Of a stretch of DNA of 64,000 nucleotides, positions 60,901 through 64,000 are shown in pieces. The stretch is taken from the NCBI GenBank assembly GCA_008694505.1, contig VZDJ01007749.1, positions 8,640,601-8,704,600 of the forward strand. Direction: 5' to 3'. Each line of letters starts with the position of its first letter. The stretch's first letter is position 1. The position numbers and the translations under genes were made by a program. Source of the DNA: Cyanoderma ruficeps (Eukaryota > Chordata > Aves > Passeriformes > Timaliidae). A model generated the notes under the pieces. The model made no database searches. It worked only from the letters and a program-made list of their open reading frames with translations, and had not been told where the DNA came from.

Positions 60901-61983
60901 TGTCCAATAAGCTCTTCTTTAAAGGCACATGGGTCAAAACTTGAATTTGCTGATTTTGACTTTAATGGCTACTATAATTCTCAAGGCTTCAACTATGGAA
61001 ATACATCTAATAACAAATGAGCTCAGCATTAAGCTTCAGAGAAAAGTGCTCATATAACCACACTGCTGTCATATATTGTTAGCAGTATCCACTGCCAGAG
61101 GAAACAGACATTACTGGCAAAGCAGTGCACATTCAAACACCAGGGATTAGGCAGAGGAAGTTCCAAATACCATTCCCTTCAGTGCGTCCCAAATTTGCCC
61201 TATATTTGAACACCAATGACTCAGAAGCCATCAGACCAGTACCAGGGAATACTTACTTATGGAAATGTCTTCTTGCTGTTTTTAAAACTTACAATTGTGT
61301 GCCCTTCAGTGCCAAGGTGTATAAACAGTAATTCTTCTATGCTTAAAGGAATAGTGAGGGCTTATTTCCTACCCTGACACCCAAGTTATAAACCCAAGAA
61401 ATTTTCACCTTCCAAACTCTATTTATGAGCCACATTTGACAGAGAACTTGAGTATTTTCATCATCTCTATGTAAAAATGTTGCTTTAATAACACAAAGGA
61501 AAGGAAAGAGCAGAATCACTTTGTATCTGTAGGTTTCCACCTGCAATGCTTAGTTCCTTTGTGTTACAGCCTAGATTCAAATGCAAGTCTAGGGAAAACC
61601 TTCATCCTTAATTTGAATTTTTACACAAAACCCTCAAACTGAACAGTAAGTATTGGTTACTATCTCTTCAGTAAACACAGTACACTTTTATTCTCCATCT
61701 CTTTGATTTTGAGTCACATACCTCAGAACGAGGCCTCAGACTTCCTTCTAGTTACACACACAAGAAAGAACAAAACAGGTAATGATAGTTACCAATTTCA
61801 CTGCCACTACCACCATCTTGAATGCTCCACAAGATAATGCTACTCTCCGAGGCAACTGCAACCATCTTGTCCTTGTCTCCATGAGGTCCCCCAACCACCT
61901 TGGCATTGAGTGCCACCCGCTCAATGGTCCAGTCCAGATAAGGGCTGGTGAACACCTGCTGCCACCCAGATGACTCTTTGATC
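48383..61983 (-). CDS. KCTD3: KCTD3, C-terminal three-quarters; spliced, 10 coding exons in window
   Basis: KCTD3 is a BTB-domain protein with a WD-repeat propeller and a long tail, reported to bind and modulate HCN3 channels. Ten exons (61983-61793, 58464-58349, 54857-54770, 54645-54529, 53534-53364, 52223-52068, 51120-51024, 49730-49546, 49442-49304, 48965-48383) join in frame to 613 residues plus stop. Six WD-like blades are visible, each with a hydrophobic pair, G/D turn and W or V closing strand. The final 200 residues are polar and serine/lysine-rich. Human KCTD3 is about 815 residues, so the BTB domain and first blades lie to the right of the window. Closest alternative is the paralogue SHKBP1, but linkage to USH2A and near-identity with remembered KCTD3 favour KCTD3. 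Confidence 0.96.
48966..49303 (-). other. KCTD3: KCTD3 last intron
   Basis: 338 bp GT..AG intron before the final coding exon. Small frames cross it on both strands but show no family features. Confidence 0.9.
49304..49442 (-). CDS. KCTD3: KCTD3 exon, tail
   Basis: 139 nt; acceptor cttgcag, donor CCAG|GTAAGT. It encodes [20 protein letters not shown] and [20 protein letters not shown], ending RESNS. The ELLKLLDQ segment is a short amphipathic helix. Joined by a split serine codon (AG|C) to the last exon. Confidence 0.94.
49546..49730 (-). CDS. KCTD3: KCTD3 exon, last WD blade
   Basis: 185 nt; acceptor ctgtag, donor AAAG|GTAAGT. It encodes [40 protein letters not shown] and [20 protein letters not shown]: the final WD blade (QMWDL) and the start of the tail. 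Bases before the acceptor that remain open (to 49894) are intron. Confidence 0.96.
49731..51023 (-). other. KCTD3: KCTD3 intron
   Basis: 1293 bp GT..AG intron; nothing else recognised. Confidence 0.9.
51024..51120 (-). CDS. KCTD3: KCTD3 exon
   Basis: 97 nt; acceptor cctctag, donor AAAG|GTACAT. It encodes [20 protein letters not shown] and [11 protein letters not shown], joining to RICEIQAVD in the next exon through a split arginine codon (AG|G). Confidence 0.94.
51121..52067 (-). other. KCTD3: KCTD3 intron
   Basis: 947 bp GT..AG intron; nothing else recognised. Confidence 0.9.
52068..52223 (-). CDS. KCTD3: KCTD3 exon, WD blade end
   Basis: 156 nt; acceptor ttctag, donor ATTG|GTAGGA. It encodes [20 protein letters not shown] (blade closing on W), [20 protein letters not shown] and [12 protein letters not shown] cysteine stands where human has serine by memory (SYCSGND). 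Confidence 0.94.
52224..53363 (-). other. KCTD3: KCTD3 intron
   Basis: 1140 bp GT..AG intron; nothing else recognised. Confidence 0.9.
53364..53534 (-). CDS. KCTD3: KCTD3 exon, WD blade
   Basis: 171 nt; acceptor ttttag, donor TCAG|GTAATG. It encodes [40 protein letters not shown] and [16 protein letters not shown]: one blade and the first strand of the next. Confidence 0.95.
53535..54528 (-). other. KCTD3: KCTD3 intron
   Basis: 994 bp GT..AG intron, AT-rich; nothing else recognised. Confidence 0.9.
54529..54645 (-). CDS. KCTD3: KCTD3 exon
   Basis: 117 nt; acceptor cccacag, donor ACAA|GTCAGT. It encodes [20 protein letters not shown] and [18 protein letters not shown]. The donor base A joins GT of the next exon to give serine. 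Separated by only 124 bp from the previous exon. Confidence 0.94.
54770..54857 (-). CDS. KCTD3: KCTD3 exon, WD blade
   Basis: 88 nt, phase 0 in and 1 out; acceptor actag, donor ATAG|GTAAGA. It encodes [20 protein letters not shown] and CNNGSIYYI, a short blade. Too small to stand out as an open frame, but continuous in phase with both neighbours. Confidence 0.94.
54858..58348 (-). other. KCTD3: KCTD3 intron
   Basis: 3.5 kb GT..AG intron. A strongly G/T-skewed stretch (plus strand) lies at about 56770-56850, rich in GGTT and GTTT words. No exon or mobile element recognised. Confidence 0.85.
58349..58464 (-). CDS. KCTD3: KCTD3 exon, WD blade
   Basis: 116 nt; acceptor ttgcag, donor CAG|GTCTGT, leaving in phase 0. 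It encodes [20 protein letters not shown] and [18 protein letters not shown], one WD blade (VGVW closing strand). Confidence 0.95.
58465..61792 (-). other. KCTD3: KCTD3 intron
   Basis: 3.3 kb GT..AG intron, AT-rich. Contains a G-run then A-run at 60838-60854. Nothing else recognised. Confidence 0.85.
61793..61983 (-). CDS. KCTD3: KCTD3 exon, WD blade
   Basis: 191 nt; acceptor ccctccag, donor ATTG|GTAACT. It encodes [20 protein letters not shown], the [14 protein letters not shown] loop and [18 protein letters not shown], a WD blade closing on W. One base is carried at each end, matching the next exon in frame. It is the most 5' KCTD3 exon visible. Confidence 0.95.
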
Positions 61984-64000
61984 CTGGAAGGGCAAAGGGG
62001 AGAACAGGGAGCAGATGTCAGATTCAGGAACAGACAGCCCAGTCTAATCCTGAACCAGAGTGGATGATTCAGCCTTACAGTCTAAGCAACCAACTACAAA
62101 TTCTAGTCAAGAACTACAGTCTACAAGAGCTGCATTTTTTCCCATTCTGAAGTCTGATATTGAATACCATTTCAGTGCCTTGCAGCTGCTGAATCCTCTG
62201 CTGGGCTATTTCTTAATATAAGCACATCTGATACAAAAATTATAAGATGAAGCCAAAAGCTTGGGCTAACAGACACTAGATAATGAGGTTCAGCATTAAG
62301 ACTTTATAAATCTCCTTGCATATATCATGCAAGAAACCAAAGCTTTACTCTTCATTTTCTGTTTATGGTATACTGTAAGCAGATAATACTGAGTTGACTG
62401 TAAGTTTTATTTTTAGAGAATAATTTCCCTGTGCATTTTTAAGACTTACATGGTGTCAGCACAATTTATGTTACTTAAATTCAGGTAATAATTTAGGTAC
62501 TTTGCAATGGAGCTAAAGCAGACTAGATCTCTGCAGTTAAGTTAAAGAAATGTAAAAATTAAAAGCAGAAAGATATGTGTACTTTTTAGTTTTGTTGCCA
62601 TTATTTCACTTCAGCTGAAGCACCCCAGACCACTGTGTTCCATCCATCCAACATGCAGAGGTTGTAGTGAAGAGATTCAAAAGCACAATTGCTTAGCAAG
62701 ACTTTGAATGCAAGACATTCTCACAAACTTTATGATCAAATTTTAAAAACTTTTGTCATATTTCAAATTTTTTTTAAAATGTTATCTTTAAGATGTACTG
62801 TAGTTTGCTCTAGAAGAATGGAGGAGGGAAAACTCCATCATTGTATTCCTAGAGCGCCTTCAAGTTTTGGAAGAAAAAAAGGAATACAAGACTGCTACCT
62901 TGAGTCTCTATAAAGAAAAGCAGCACTTTAGACTGGCACGTTGACCTGCATGACCCTTTCCCACCAGCCATTCAAGTCTGACATGGCTTGTCAAAAGCAT
63001 CACTAATGACATAACTTCAATGGCAACAAGTCTTGTTAAGTAGTCTACCAAGCAGAAAAGAGGCAGAATCTTTCACTTAAAGTGAGCTAGCAACCAAGGA
63101 AAACAGTCAGAGATAGAATCCTAAGAAGGGGACATTTAGCACAAAACCAGTTGCAAATCATTGCCTCTTTCTCTGTGAGACCATATGAAGTGTAATTGAA
63201 AACAAAAACATTAAGCAGAACAAGACAATCCACATTTAATACAAATCAAAGCCAAACCATTGCAGTAGTGATGCAAGTTAATGTGATTTAAGTTACAAAG
63301 TTTAAGCAACTGAGTTAGTATTCTAGAGAGTGCATAAGGCAGCAAAGTATGGCTTTAGCTTGGCAGCAAGCAGGAGGAAGCTGTTCACATTACATTCTTC
63401 TCCCCTCTGTTTCTGAACCACAGTATGAGAACCATGTTAGATTGATCTGGCAACAGCTCTTGTTAAAACATTGTTTTCCATCCAAAAGACAGCCATCAAT
63501 TAAATCAAGGCTATAAGATGTGAACTAAAGACAGCTTGTGTAATGTGGTGGTATTGCTTATCTTCACTTGATCTTAAAAAATAGCCAGTTTGTTTTCAAG
63601 ACGTTGAAGACTTTTTAGCCATCCAAGTGAAGTAGCAAGTGTTTAGCAGCTCTGCTCAGCAAAAGAACCTGAAGACAAGGTAGCAAAATTATGTAGCAAA
63701 AATTCTTTAACTGTTTCAGTCTCCTTGACAGTGTAACTTCACAGACTGTGTTCAAAGCCACAGCAGGAAAACTTCAAAATTTAATTTTCCATTCAAAAGC
63801 CTGCTTTAAAACAGGCTTTTGAAGCAGTTGTACTGGAGTCGATTTGCAACTTTTTCAATTTTTTCATCCAGAACTGACATCAAAGTAAAATCTGAGTTCC
63901 TATCAAGCAGTTTATTTTCACCAAAAAAAAGCAGCAACTCATATTCATAGGATGAGACTGAATGCATTTATCTACTGCTAGTTCAGACTAAACATTTTGC
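61984..64000 (-). other. KCTD3: KCTD3 intron (to right edge)
   Basis: No further KCTD3 exon, other gene or mobile element was recognised between the acceptor of the first visible exon and the window end. Confidence 0.75.

Overview
This is a vertebrate nuclear window, almost certainly from a bird: long introns, several 3'-anchored CR1 LINE tails (a typical avian repeat), an ERVK-like solo LTR and an ERVK-like provirus, and two spliced genes whose proteins read as close orthologues of mammalian USH2A and KCTD3. A run of 224 N marks it as draft assembly. No prokaryotic feature is present (no operon, RBS, CRISPR or IS).

Plus strand, about 1-47.5 kb: the 3' end of USH2A (usherin). The first 13.5 kb is read as intron. 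Eleven constitutive coding exons (13548-46853, 3558 nt, 1185 codons plus stop) join in a consistent reading frame. They encode the C-terminal half of one fibronectin type III (FN3) domain, ten complete FN3 domains, one transmembrane helix and a cytoplasmic tail ending in the PDZ ligand D-T-H-L. By exon lengths recalled from the human gene they correspond to human exons 62-72. A twelfth, optional 72-nt exon (38940-39011) lies in the tail region and matches the position, size and character of the inner-ear-specific usherin exon known from mouse.

Minus strand, about 64-47.8 kb: the last ten coding exons of KCTD3 (61983 down to 48383; 613 residues). They cover six WD-like blades and the long polar C-terminal tail. 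The BTB domain and first exons lie beyond the right edge. The two genes are tail to tail with 1529 bp between stop codons, the same order as human 1q41.

Introns: a solo LTR with a perfect 6-bp target-site duplication (28982-29508), five CR1 tails or fragments, and, in the last USH2A intron, a degenerate antisense endogenous retrovirus (about 39.9-44.7 kb). The provirus has a 3' LTR, polypurine tract, integrase and reverse-transcriptase remnants, a gag-like leader region with a 42-bp tandem array, and a lysine-tRNA-like primer-binding site. Two compact inverted repeats at 24.25-24.40 kb are unexplained.

How the genes act: usherin is a very large adhesion protein of photoreceptor periciliary membranes and stereociliary ankle links, anchored through its tail to PDZ scaffolds (whirlin, harmonin). 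KCTD3 is a BTB/WD-repeat protein reported to modulate HCN channels. No functional link between them is implied by their adjacency.
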